Under the pieces are notes generated by a model that ran no database searches, was not told where the DNA came from, and saw only the letters and a list, made by a program, of their open reading frames with translations. DNA of 8,896 bases from Clostridiales bacterium UBA4959 (lineage in GTDB: Bacteria; Bacillota; Clostridia; Oscillospirales; CAG-272), in assembly GCA_002397345.1 (NCBI GenBank), contig DHAH01000072.1, positions 3,499 to 12,394 on the forward strand, read 5' to 3'. Of the stretch, positions 1 to 6,764 are shown in pieces. Every line of letters starts with the position of its first letter. The stretch's first letter is position 1. The position numbers were made by a program, and so were the translations under genes.

Positions 1-1779
1 CTGCGCCTTTGGTCCGCTACGAGCTCGGATTTCAACATGGCTTTGTTTAATGGTGGAAATTATATGCGCGCGATGGAACAGAACGCGATGGCTGAAGTTA
101 TCACCAAAGTGCTGTATCCGGATGACAATAACCTGGAGGGTAAGAGCCTGCGCCTTTCTCAGCAGTATTTCCTTGTTTCCGCAACGGTTCAGGATATTAT
201 CCGCCGCTATCTGTTCCATCACAGCTCGCTTGACAGCCTGCCTGACCTTGTGGCAATCCATCTGAATGATACGCACCCTGTTCTGGCAATCCCGGAGATG
301 ATGCGGGTAATGCTCGACGAGTGCGGCTATGGCTGGGATAAAGCGTGGGAAATCGTGCAGAGCACGTTCGCCTACACAAACCATACCGTAATGTCTGAAG
401 CTCTGGAGTGCTGGGGAATTGACTTGTTTAAGTCCCGCCTGCCGCGGATTTATCAGATTGTGGAGGAAATCAACCGGCGCTTCTGTGCCAAAATGCATGC
501 GAAAGGTGTTGACGGCTACAAAGTTGGCCGTATGGCGCCGTGGAACGATGGCTACGTCAAAATGGCAAACCTTGCCGTCGTTGGCTGTCACAGTGTCAAC
601 GGCGTTTCCAAACTGCACAGTGAAATCCTTAAAAACCGCGTATTTAATGATTTTTATAGCGAAATGCCGGAAAAGTTTACCAGCGTTACAAACGGAATTG
701 CCCACCGCCGTTGGCTCTGTCAGGCGAACCCAAGCCTTTCCAGCCTTGTGCAGGAGCTGATTGGCAGCGGTTTTGTGACTGATGCGGAGCAGCTTGAGAA
801 GCTGATGGAATATCGGGATGATCCGGGTGTCCTCAGCAGGATGGCACAGGTCAAGCGTCAGAACAAAATTCGCCTTGCGGAATATGTGAAAAAGACAAAC
901 GGTATTTCCATTGATCCGGATTCCATTTTTGACGTTCAGGTTAAACGCCTGCATGAGTACAAGCGGCAGCACCTAAATGCCTTGCAGATCCTTGTAGATT
1001 ACCTCCGGCTGCGTGAAAATCCTGATATGGACTTCGTGCCGCGCACCTATATTTTCGGCGCGAAGGCGGCACCCGGCTATTACTTTGCAAAGCAGATTAT
1101 CCGCTTTATTGTGAATCTTGGCAAAACAATCAACAGCGATCCGCACGTCAACCAGAAAATGCGCGTCGTTTACCTTGAAGACTACCGTGTCACGCTTGCG
1201 GAGCTCCTGATGCCTGCCGCAGATATCAGCGAGCAGATTTCGCTTGCCGGCACGGAGGCTTCCGGCACCAGCAACATGAAGCTGATGATTAACGGGGCTG
1301 TCACGCTTGGCACACTGGATGGTGCCAATGTGGAAATCCATGATGCCGTAGGCGATGACAATATGATCCTTTTCGGCATGACCGCCGATCAGGTCATCCA
1401 GCTCCGCAATGCCGGCTACCATCCGCGCGCCATTGCGGAGCATACACCTGAGATTTCCGCTGCGCTGCGTGCAATGAATACCGGGTTCTGCGGAGTGAAT
1501 TTCTGTGATATCGTTGATTCCCTCCTTAACAAGGATCCGTATATGGTCCTGGCTGATTTTGCATCTTACGAAAAGGCGCGCAGAAAGTCCTCGCGCCTTT
1601 ACACCAACCAGACTTTGTGGCAGCGCATGTGCCTTATCAATGTGGCGCAGTCCGGACGGTTCGCCGCAGACCGCGCAATCCGGGAGTATGCGAACCGCAT
1701 CTGGCACGCAGAGCCGTTTGATGACATGGCTTCCGGGAAAAAAGCGGCAAAAAAGGCCGCAAGGTCTGGCGGAAAATAA
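1..1779 (+). CDS. glgP: Glycogen/maltodextrin phosphorylase, C-terminal part (5' end outside window)
   Basis: This is a GT35 alpha-glucan phosphorylase, a cytoplasmic PLP enzyme that removes glucose from glycogen or maltodextrin ends as glucose-1-phosphate. The frame is open from base 1, and residues before the first ATG (position 37) already match the family (LRLWSA), so that ATG is internal. The fragment has 592 codons. Compared with the usual 790-850 residues, roughly 220-250 are missing upstream. Visible motifs, in order: HLNDTHPVLAIPEMMR, YTNHTVMSEALE, VTNGIAHRRWL, the phosphate/substrate region VKRLHEYKRQ, GAKAAPGYYFAK, and the PLP site EASGTSNMKLMING. The PLP lysine codon is 1279-1281 (fragment residue 427). 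The C-terminus ends in a short Lys/Ala-rich tail (KKAAKKAARSGGK). A GH13 gene follows after 21 bases on the same strand, so the two are probably co-transcribed. The family call is firm; glycogen versus maltodextrin preference cannot be read from sequence. Confidence 0.96.
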   Translation: MRLWSATSSDFNMALFNGGNYMRAMEQNAMAEVITKVLYPDDNNLEGKSLRLSQQYFLVSATVQDIIRRYLFHHSSLDSLPDLVAIHLNDTHPVLAIPEMMRVMLDECGYGWDKAWEIVQSTFAYTNHTVMSEALECWGIDLFKSRLPRIYQIVEEINRRFCAKMHAKGVDGYKVGRMAPWNDGYVKMANLAVVGCHSVNGVSKLHSEILKNRVFNDFYSEMPEKFTSVTNGIAHRRWLCQANPSLSSLVQELIGSGFVTDAEQLEKLMEYRDDPGVLSRMAQVKRQNKIRLAEYVKKTNGISIDPDSIFDVQVKRLHEYKRQHLNALQILVDYLRLRENPDMDFVPRTYIFGAKAAPGYYFAKQIIRFIVNLGKTINSDPHVNQKMRVVYLEDYRVTLAELLMPAADISEQISLAGTEASGTSNMKLMINGAVTLGTLDGANVEIHDAVGDDNMILFGMTADQVIQLRNAGYHPRAIAEHTPEISAALRAMNTGFCGVNFCDIVDSLLNKDPYMVLADFASYEKARRKSSRLYTNQTLWQRMCLINVAQSGRFAADRAIREYANRIWHAEPFDDMASGKKAAKKAARSGGK

Positions 1780-1800
1780 AATTCCGGAGGCTTTATCCTG

Positions 1801-3690
1801 ATGTTTAATTCGCGCAATCCGGCCTGCCGTTACCCAGCGGGGGCGGTGGAAAACGGAACCTCAATCCATTTTAAAATCATGATGCCCCGCGACCTGCGCT
1901 GCTCTGCCGCGCGCCTTGTCATAACCAGTGATGCCACCGGTGCCCAAAAGACAATGGGCATGTTTTGGTGCGGCATGAACGGCGTCCAGCATGAGTTTTG
2001 GGAATGTGACTATACTCCCGAAGAACCGGGGCTTTATTTTTACCGTTTCTTTGTAGATACCTGGCACGGCACGCTTGCTGTTACACGCGGGGAGGGCAGC
2101 GAAGGAAGCCTGAGCAGTGATGGTGGCCAATGGCAGCTTACGGTTTGCAGCCGTGGCTTCTCTACCCCGGACTGGCTTGCGGGCGGCGTCATTTATCAGG
2201 TTTTCCCTGATCGGTTTTTCCGCTCCGGAGAGCCGAAGGCAAATGTCCCCTCAGACAGGAAGATTCATCCTATTTGGGGGGAACAGCCGGACTGGGAGCC
2301 GGATGCCCGCGGAAAGATTACGAATCGTGACTACTTTGGGGGTGACCTGCGCGGAATCGAAGCGAAGCTCCCGTACTTAAAATCACTCGGCGTTACCTGC
2401 CTTTATCTAAACCCGATTTTTGAGGCGCACTCCAACCACCGCTACAATACGGCGGATTACCGGAAAATTGATCCGCTCCTCGGCAGGGAAGAAGACTTCC
2501 GCAGCCTTTGCGGGAGCGCTGCAAAACTCGGTATCCGCGTGATGCTGGACGGCGTTTTCAACCATACCGGAAGCGACAGTGTCTATTTTAACCGCGAAGG
2601 GCGCTACCCTGGCTCAGGCGCGTATCAGTCAAAAGATTCCCCGTATTATCCGTGGTATCAGTTCCAAAACTGGCCCAATGATTATGCGTGCTGGTGGAAC
2701 TTTCTGACGCTGCCGTGCGTTAATAAGGAAAATCCGGATTTTGACCGGTTTATCAATGGCCCGGACGGTGTAATCCGTCACTGGCTGAAACTTGGGGCTT
2801 CCGGCTGGCGCCTCGACGTTGCGGATGAGCTGCCGGACTCGTTCCTTGAGCACCTTCGGGCAGCTGCAAAAGCCGAAAAGCCGGATGCGGCTATTGTAGG
2901 TGAGGTGTGGGAAGATGCCTCCAACAAAATTGCCTATGGCAAGCGCCGGGAATACCTTCTCGGCAGTCAGTTGGACAGCGTAATGAACTACCCGTTCCGC
3001 ACGGCGGTTCTTGGTTACCTTACCGGAAAGAATCCATCGGAAATGATGGAGGTTATTCTCAATGTACTGGAGAATTATCCTCCTCAGGTAATCCGTTGCC
3101 TGATGAACAATATCGGGACGCATGATACGGAGCGTGCCCTGACAGTATTGGCGGGGGAGCCGCTGCGTGGCCGTGGACGCCGCTGGCAGAGCATGACATA
3201 CCTTACGGGCGAAGGCAGAGAACGGGGCATTGCACTGATGCGCCTTGCTTCACTAATGCAGTTTACACTTCCTGGCGTTCCCTGCATTTACTACGGGGAT
3301 GAAGCTGGTGTGGAAGGCTACCGTGATCCGTTTAACCGCACCTGCTACCCGTGGGGAAAAGAAGACGCAGGCCTTGTAGACTGGTACCGGCGCCTTGGAG
3401 CCATGCGTGCCGGATGCAGCTGCCTGCGTGAAGGCGGGTTTCGCCCTGTGATGGCAAACGGCGACGGTTTTGCTTATATCCGCTTTGATGGGAATGATGG
3501 GCTTCTGTGTGCGCTGAACCGCGGCAATGAAGCGGTCACCGTGAAGCTGGACAGCGAATGGAGAAACACGGAACCGCTTTTTGGCCCGGCCCCGGGCGGG
3601 GAAGACAAACTGATTTTGCCGCCCCTGGGCTGTGCTGCGCTTTATCTGCCCGGGAAGGATGCAGAGAAGCGGAAAAGCAATGCAGGATGA
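1801..3690 (+). CDS. GH13 alpha-glucan hydrolase, neopullulanase/cyclomaltodextrinase-like
   Basis: The 629-residue product is a retaining alpha-amylase-family enzyme acting on alpha-1,4 and perhaps alpha-1,6 glucans. Residues 1-120 form a probable beta-sandwich N-terminal domain. The catalytic barrel starts near GGVIYQVFPDRFF (128-141). All conserved GH13 regions are present: region I DGVFNH (250-255), region V LPCVNKENP (304-312), region II GWRLDVADE with nucleophile Asp339, region III GEVWED with acid/base Glu368, and region IV NNIGTHD with His441 and Asp442. The region V form resembles neopullulanase-type subfamilies (GH13_20 or 39), so debranching or cyclodextrin cleavage is possible. 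A small C-terminal beta domain covers about 540-620. No signal peptide is visible, so it is probably cytoplasmic. The ATG at 1801 is preceded by GGAGG (1786-1790), 10 bases away. Position just after glgP suggests joint storage-glucan breakdown. Exact substrate is inferred only. Confidence 0.93.
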   Translation: MFNSRNPACRYPAGAVENGTSIHFKIMMPRDLRCSAARLVITSDATGAQKTMGMFWCGMNGVQHEFWECDYTPEEPGLYFYRFFVDTWHGTLAVTRGEGSEGSLSSDGGQWQLTVCSRGFSTPDWLAGGVIYQVFPDRFFRSGEPKANVPSDRKIHPIWGEQPDWEPDARGKITNRDYFGGDLRGIEAKLPYLKSLGVTCLYLNPIFEAHSNHRYNTADYRKIDPLLGREEDFRSLCGSAAKLGIRVMLDGVFNHTGSDSVYFNREGRYPGSGAYQSKDSPYYPWYQFQNWPNDYACWWNFLTLPCVNKENPDFDRFINGPDGVIRHWLKLGASGWRLDVADELPDSFLEHLRAAAKAEKPDAAIVGEVWEDASNKIAYGKRREYLLGSQLDSVMNYPFRTAVLGYLTGKNPSEMMEVILNVLENYPPQVIRCLMNNIGTHDTERALTVLAGEPLRGRGRRWQSMTYLTGEGRERGIALMRLASLMQFTLPGVPCIYYGDEAGVEGYRDPFNRTCYPWGKEDAGLVDWYRRLGAMRAGCSCLREGGFRPVMANGDGFAYIRFDGNDGLLCALNRGNEAVTVKLDSEWRNTEPLFGPAPGGEDKLILPPLGCAALYLPGKDAEKRKSNAG

Positions 3691-3732
3691 ATGGAAATAG
3701 AGCAAGTAAGCGGATTCTTTAGGAAAACAGCA

Positions 3733-3777
3733 AAAAGGCAGCCCGCATGGGGGAATTCCCCGTACGGGCTGCCTTTT
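3733..3777. terminator. Bidirectional intrinsic terminator between convergent genes
   Basis: A long hairpin with outer arms AAAAGGCAGCCCG (3733-3745) and CGGGCTGCCTTTT (3765-3777) pairs perfectly over 13 bases. After one C/A mismatch the pairing continues (3747-3753 with 3757-3763, two of the pairs G-T) to a three-base loop. The T run at 3774-3777 serves the plus strand, and the A run at 3732-3736 gives a T run on the minus strand. It therefore can end both the GH13 transcript and the glyQS transcript. It lies 42 bases after the GH13 stop and 15 bases from the glyQS stop. Confidence 0.9.
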
Positions 3778-3792
3778 AAAATTTAGGGCAGG

Positions 3793-5190
3793 TCAAAAAT
3801 CAATCCGGCTGGTGAGGTAATCTTCCAGCTTGTCAATGGAAATGCGGTCCTGCTTCATGGTATCACGGTTGCGGACAGTTACACAGCCATCCTCTTCACT
3901 CTGGAAGTCATAAGTGACGCAGAACGGTGTGCCAATCTCGTCCTGACGGCGGTAACGTTTGCCGATTGAGCCGGTATCATCATAATCCACATTGAATTTC
4001 CCAGAGAGGCGCGTCTGGATTTCCTGTGCTTTGTCGTTGAGCTTTTTGCTCAGCGGGAGCACGGCGCACTTATAAGGGGCAAGAGCCGGATGCAAGTGCA
4101 GAACCACGCGGGTATCCTTCTTCGCTTCATTTACCACTTCTTCATCATAGGCATCAACAAGAAACGCGAGAGCGACACGGTCAGCACCAAGTGACGGCTC
4201 AATAACGTAGGGGATATAGTGTTCGCCGGTTCCCTGGTCGAAGTAGGAAAGGTCTTTTCCGCTGTGCTCCTGGTGGCGCTTCAGGTCATAGTCTGTACGG
4301 TCGGCAATGCCCCAAAGTTCTCCCCAGCCAAACGGGAAGAGGTACTCAATATCTGTTGTAGCTTTCGAGTAGAACGAAAGCTCTTCTTTCTCATGGTCGC
4401 GCAGGCGTATGTTCTTTTCTGTAAGGCCAAGACTCAAAAGGAAATTCTTGCAGAAATCTTTCCAATAGCCAAACCATTCAAGGTCTGTGCCGGGTTTGCA
4501 GAAGAATTCAAGCTCCATCTGCTCGAATTCGCGCGTACGGAAAATAAAGTTGCCGGGTGTGATCTCGTTGCGGAACGATTTACCCATCTGCCCGATCCCG
4601 AAGGGGATTTTTTTACGCGTGGAACGCTGCACATTTTTAAAGTTGACGAACATGCCCTGCGCGGTTTCGGGGCGCAGATATATCTGCGATGAGCTGTCCT
4701 CGGTAACACCCTGGAACGTCTTGAACATCATGTTGAATTTGCGTATATCGGTGAAGTCGCTTTTACCGCAGCCTGTACAGGGCACGGAATTTTCGCGTAT
4801 AAATGCGATCATCTGCTCCTGCGTCATCGCTTCGACGTTGACATCACATTTATTCGCGTCCACATATTCGGCGATGAGTTTGTCCGCGCGGTGGCGCATT
4901 TTACACGCCTTGCAGTCGATGAGCGGGTCATTGAAAGTCGAAACGTGACCCGACGCGACCCACACCTCGGGGTTCATCAGGATCGCGCAGTCCAACCCTA
5001 CATTATATTTGGATTCTTGAATAAATTTCTTCCACCACGCGCGCTTGACGTTATTTTTCAGCTCCGAACCGAGCGGACCGTAGTCCCATGTGTTGGCAAG
5101 CCCGCCGTATATCTCCGACCCGCTGAAAACGAACCCGCGGTTCTTGCACAGCGCGACGATTTTATCCATTGTTTTTTCCGTGTTTTGCAT
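3793..5190 (-). CDS. glyQS: Glycine--tRNA ligase, dimeric single-chain type
   Basis: This class II aminoacyl-tRNA synthetase charges tRNA-Gly with glycine using ATP in the cytoplasm. It is the one-chain type (465 residues, a usual bacterial length), not the separate alpha/beta type. Visible parts: an N-terminal GlyRS signature ([18 protein letters not shown], 24-41), a probable zinc site with C93-x2-C96 and C138-x2-C141, class II motif 2 around [13 protein letters not shown] (204-215) with Arg207, motif 3 [13 protein letters not shown] (332-344) with Arg338, and an anticodon-binding domain from about 363 to 460. The ATG at 5190 has GGAG at 5205-5202, 11 bases upstream; the next Met (residue 8) has no comparable site. 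It follows the LCP-like gene after 65 bases with no terminator between, so it may be co-transcribed. Codon habit changes inside the gene between about residues 177 and 277 (see the separate entry). The reading frame and protein remain intact across that zone. Confidence 0.97.
   Translation of the reverse strand: MQNTEKTMDKIVALCKNRGFVFSGSEIYGGLANTWDYGPLGSELKNNVKRAWWKKFIQESKYNVGLDCAILMNPEVWVASGHVSTFNDPLIDCKACKMRHRADKLIAEYVDANKCDVNVEAMTQEQMIAFIRENSVPCTGCGKSDFTDIRKFNMMFKTFQGVTEDSSSQIYLRPETAQGMFVNFKNVQRSTRKKIPFGIGQMGKSFRNEITPGNFIFRTREFEQMELEFFCKPGTDLEWFGYWKDFCKNFLLSLGLTEKNIRLRDHEKEELSFYSKATTDIEYLFPFGWGELWGIADRTDYDLKRHQEHSGKDLSYFDQGTGEHYIPYVIEPSLGADRVALAFLVDAYDEEVVNEAKKDTRVVLHLHPALAPYKCAVLPLSKKLNDKAQEIQTRLSGKFNVDYDDTGSIGKRYRRQDEIGTPFCVTYDFQSEEDGCVTVRNRDTMKQDRISIDKLEDYLTSRIDF
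4360..4662. other. Zone of codon-usage change inside glyQS
   Basis: Read along glyQS, Ala codons up to residue 177 are GCG in 9 of 12 cases, but from residue 277 on only 2 of 11. Ile ATA occurs four times by residue 170, once more at residue 261, and then never. TCG serine is 6 of 12 through residue 205; the last two TCG codons are at residues 272 and 275, followed by none. The left-hand genes agree with the 3' part (no ATA seen in the glgP fragment, one in GH13). The secreted-protein gene on the right has 13 ATA codons, in line with the 5' part. The zone covers motif 2, the best conserved part of the gene. These are counts read by eye, not a statistical test. Confidence 0.6.
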
Positions 5191-5201
5191 GTTGTCATTA
5201 T

Positions 5202-5223
5202 CTCCGTTATAATTATTATTATA
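5202..5223 (-). promoter_or_regulatory. glyQS upstream gap: ribosome binding site and lone -10-like box
   Basis: The 65-base gap between the LCP-like stop and the glyQS start holds GGAG (5205-5202) and an AT-rich stretch with a perfect TATAAT (5223-5218). No acceptable -35 box lies 16-18 bases upstream of it, so an independent glyQS promoter is possible but weak. There is no room for a T-box leader, and no hairpin terminator for the upstream gene is visible. Confidence 0.3.
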
Positions 5224-5255
5224 TTAAACATAACCCAATAAATCTTTTTTGCGGC

Positions 5256-6305
5256 TCAACCTGTATATTTATATTTTGCGATCATACTGCTTACCTGGGC
5301 ATAGTTGGGCGAAAAATAATTTTCGTCGCCGATAACGGCGTCCGCGCCGGGCAGCGTCAGTGTGATTTTCGTAAAGTCAGAATAGGCAAACACCGCGTCA
5401 AGATTGGCGGCAAGCGCGTCCTCGGTAAAATCGGTGGCAATCGCGCCTGAACCTATCGCTTCGGTAAACAATTTCGGCAATTTCGCAAGGTATTCCGGCG
5501 TCGTTATTTTAGCCAGCACTGCCTTCATGAAATCGATTATCGCCGTGCGGCGGGATGTGTCCCCGCCCGTATACGATACATAGCGCAGCATTTCCACCGT
5601 TTTTTTGCCGTTGAGTGTCTGCGCGCCTTTTTCAATTGTGATTGTAAGACCCTCTTTGCCCTCCGACGGATCGGAATACGAAAGTGCGAGGGGCACGTTG
5701 TAATACACGCCGTCGATGCTGTCGATGAAATTCGCAAGCGCGCCAGTGGTGACGAGCGCATAATAATCGATATACACGCCGAGCAGCGCTGAAACTTTCT
5801 CCTTTATGTACGGAGCGCCGGATTCGCCGAGCAGCGAGCCGAGCGTTTTGTCCAGTCCACGATCTTCGACAAGCGTATTTGACGGGATGGGGCAAAACAC
5901 ATATTCCCGCGTGTCGAGGTTTACCTGCACATAGATTATCGAGTCGGCGGTGATCTGCCGGTTCTTTATCGGAAAGCCGCCCCGCTTATTGTTTATTTCT
6001 GTAAGGTCATAATCGTCGAACACACCCGGCTGATAATCCGAGCCGATGATCACCGCGGAAATCGTCGAACCTTTAAAACCGACGGGCAGCGGTTCAAGTG
6101 CGTCAGGCTGATTTTCGGTTGCCGTGCCCGTTCCGACCGGTTCTTCGGTTTCGGAAGCTGTGGTGTCCGATGTTTCGCCGCTTGTATCCGTTCCTGACAA
6201 AAAATCAAGATGGTTTTCGGCGACGCTCACCGTTAAATAGGCGAGTAGTCCAAATATTAACAGCGACACGCAGAGCGTGATCGCAAAATTGCGTATTGCC
6301 GCCAT
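5256..6305 (-). CDS. LytR-CpsA-Psr (LCP)-like membrane-anchored protein, degenerate active site
   Basis: Residues 5-28 of this 349-residue product form one N-terminal membrane segment. A Thr/Ser/Glu-rich linker follows (about 37-72), then an extracellular LCP-like domain (about 80-265) and a C-terminal extension. LCP proteins normally transfer teichoic acid or polysaccharide from lipid carriers to peptidoglycan. Family features retained: TADSIIYVQVN with Asp121, LLGVYIDYYALV (174-185), the FIDSIDGVYYNVP block (193-205), LNGKK (231-235), Arg241, and Asp249 with Arg252. The usual P-R-D after the second core strand is P-S-N here (141-143), the second Arg of the usual YxRxR is absent, and the final RQ is AI. 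Activity is therefore doubtful; a binding or regulatory role is an alternative. The ATG at 6305 has GGAGG at 6317-6313, 7 bases away. It heads a minus-strand unit with glyQS. Confidence 0.78.
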   Translation of the reverse strand: MAAIRNFAITLCVSLLIFGLLAYLTVSVAENHLDFLSGTDTSGETSDTTASETEEPVGTGTATENQPDALEPLPVGFKGSTISAVIIGSDYQPGVFDDYDLTEINNKRGGFPIKNRQITADSIIYVQVNLDTREYVFCPIPSNTLVEDRGLDKTLGSLLGESGAPYIKEKVSALLGVYIDYYALVTTGALANFIDSIDGVYYNVPLALSYSDPSEGKEGLTITIEKGAQTLNGKKTVEMLRYVSYTGGDTSRRTAIIDFMKAVLAKITTPEYLAKLPKLFTEAIGSGAIATDFTEDALAANLDAVFAYSDFTKITLTLPGADAVIGDENYFSPNYAQVSSMIAKYKYTG

Positions 6306-6339
6306 GCTGCGACCTCCGGGATTAATCTATAACTTCTCA

Positions 6340-6368
6340 ATTATATCAGTTTTATCTGATTAATACAA
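6340..6368 (-). promoter_or_regulatory. Probable sigma-A-type promoter for the LCP-like gene and glyQS
   Basis: On the minus strand, TTGTAT (6368-6363) and a perfect TATAAT (6345-6340) are separated by 17 bases. The expected start of transcription is near 6333, leaving a short leader before the GGAGG at 6317-6313. The -10 is ideal, but the -35 shares only TTG with the consensus. Confidence 0.55.
6345..6360. repeat. Short inverted repeat in the minus-strand promoter spacer
   Basis: ATCAG (6345-6349) and CTGAT (6356-6360) are exact inverted copies separated by six bases. They lie within the -35/-10 spacer of the probable LCP-like promoter and overlap its -10 by one base. The position would suit an operator, but five-base arms in AT-rich DNA can arise by chance. 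Confidence 0.3.
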
Positions 6369-6438
6369 GGTTTATTTTATTAATTTAAAATTTACTTTTT
6401 TATACAATTGCTCAGCTCAAAAATTTTAATTCCGCGGG

Positions 6439-6467
6439 TTGATTTTTATCCCGCGCAGTGTTATAAT
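6439..6467 (+). promoter_or_regulatory. Strong sigma-A-type promoter for tRNA-Arg
   Basis: TTGATT (6439-6444), a 17-base spacer and a perfect TATAAT (6462-6467) point towards the tRNA. The expected start is near 6474, giving a 5' leader of about 69 bases before the tRNA at 6543, to be removed by RNase P. AT-rich DNA just upstream (about 6370-6430) could act as an UP element. It is divergent from the LCP-like promoter, with about 70 bases between the two -35 boxes. Confidence 0.75.
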
Positions 6468-6486
6468 AGACGAGCGCGTCAGCTAT

Positions 6487-6510
6487 ATGTTCCGGCGCAT
6501 GCGCTCACAT
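6487..6510. repeat. Imperfect palindrome in the tRNA leader
   Basis: A perfect 10-base palindrome GCGCATGCGC (6495-6504) is flanked by ATGT (6487-6490) and ACAT (6507-6510), whose symmetry centre is one base off. As RNA this would make a small bulged hairpin in the pre-tRNA leader. As DNA it could bind a protein. No function is known to me. Confidence 0.3.
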
Positions 6511-6542
6511 GAAAATGCCCGCACTAAGGTCTATATTAATAT

Positions 6543-6619
6543 GTTCCCGTAGCTCAGTTGGATAGAGCATTCGCCTCCTAAGCGAAGGGTCAGCCGTTCA
6601 AGTCGGCCCGGGAACGCCA
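6543..6619 (+). tRNA. tRNA-Arg (anticodon CCU)
   Basis: The sequence folds as a standard 77-base tRNA. Acceptor GTTCCCG (6543-6549) pairs with CGGGAAC (6609-6615), the D stem is GCTC/GAGC, and the anticodon stem is TTCGC/GCGAA around loop CTCCTAA, with anticodon CCT at 6577-6579. The T loop is TTCAAGT. G73 is followed by an encoded CCA (6617-6619). The anticodon reads the Arg codon AGG. The outermost T-stem pair (49-65) is A-C, a mismatch; all other stem pairs fit. It is a single tRNA with its own promoter and terminator. Confidence 0.96.
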
Positions 6620-6622
6620 ATT

Positions 6623-6670
6623 GCCGTAAACCGTAAGCCCACAGATAATTCTGTGCGTTTACGGCTTTTT
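6623..6670 (+). terminator. Intrinsic terminator after tRNA-Arg
   Basis: GCCGTAAAC (6623-6631) pairs perfectly with GTTTACGGC (6657-6665) and is followed by TTTTT (6666-6670). Inside lies a second small stem, CACAG/CTGTG (6640-6644 and 6651-6655), so the hairpin is a long arm with an internal loop. It begins three bases after the tRNA CCA and should separate the tRNA from the secreted-protein gene. Confidence 0.85.
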
Positions 6671-6764
6671 ATTACACATTTGAAAATGAGTGCAAGAAAA
6701 CACGGAACAAATTTCCGCGCCGCGCGTCATAACAGTTATACCAAAATCGATATGAGGTGAAAAA

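Noticed and set aside
973..1707. Long open frame on the minus strand across glgP (244 codons)
   Set aside because: It lies antisense to a well-matched phosphorylase frame, has no ribosome binding site that I can see, and its translation shows no recognisable domain.
2629..3705. Open minus-strand frames of 150-164 codons across the GH13 gene
   Set aside because: The plus-strand frame carries all GH13 motifs, and these antisense translations resemble no family.
4219..4948. Open plus-strand frames of about 155 codons across glyQS
   Set aside because: They are shadows of the glyQS frame, which has class II synthetase motifs throughout.
6686..6764. Promoter for the secreted-protein gene
   Set aside because: TTGAAA at 6680-6685 has no -10 at a proper distance, and the TATACC at 6737-6742 has no matching -35, so no promoter is called.
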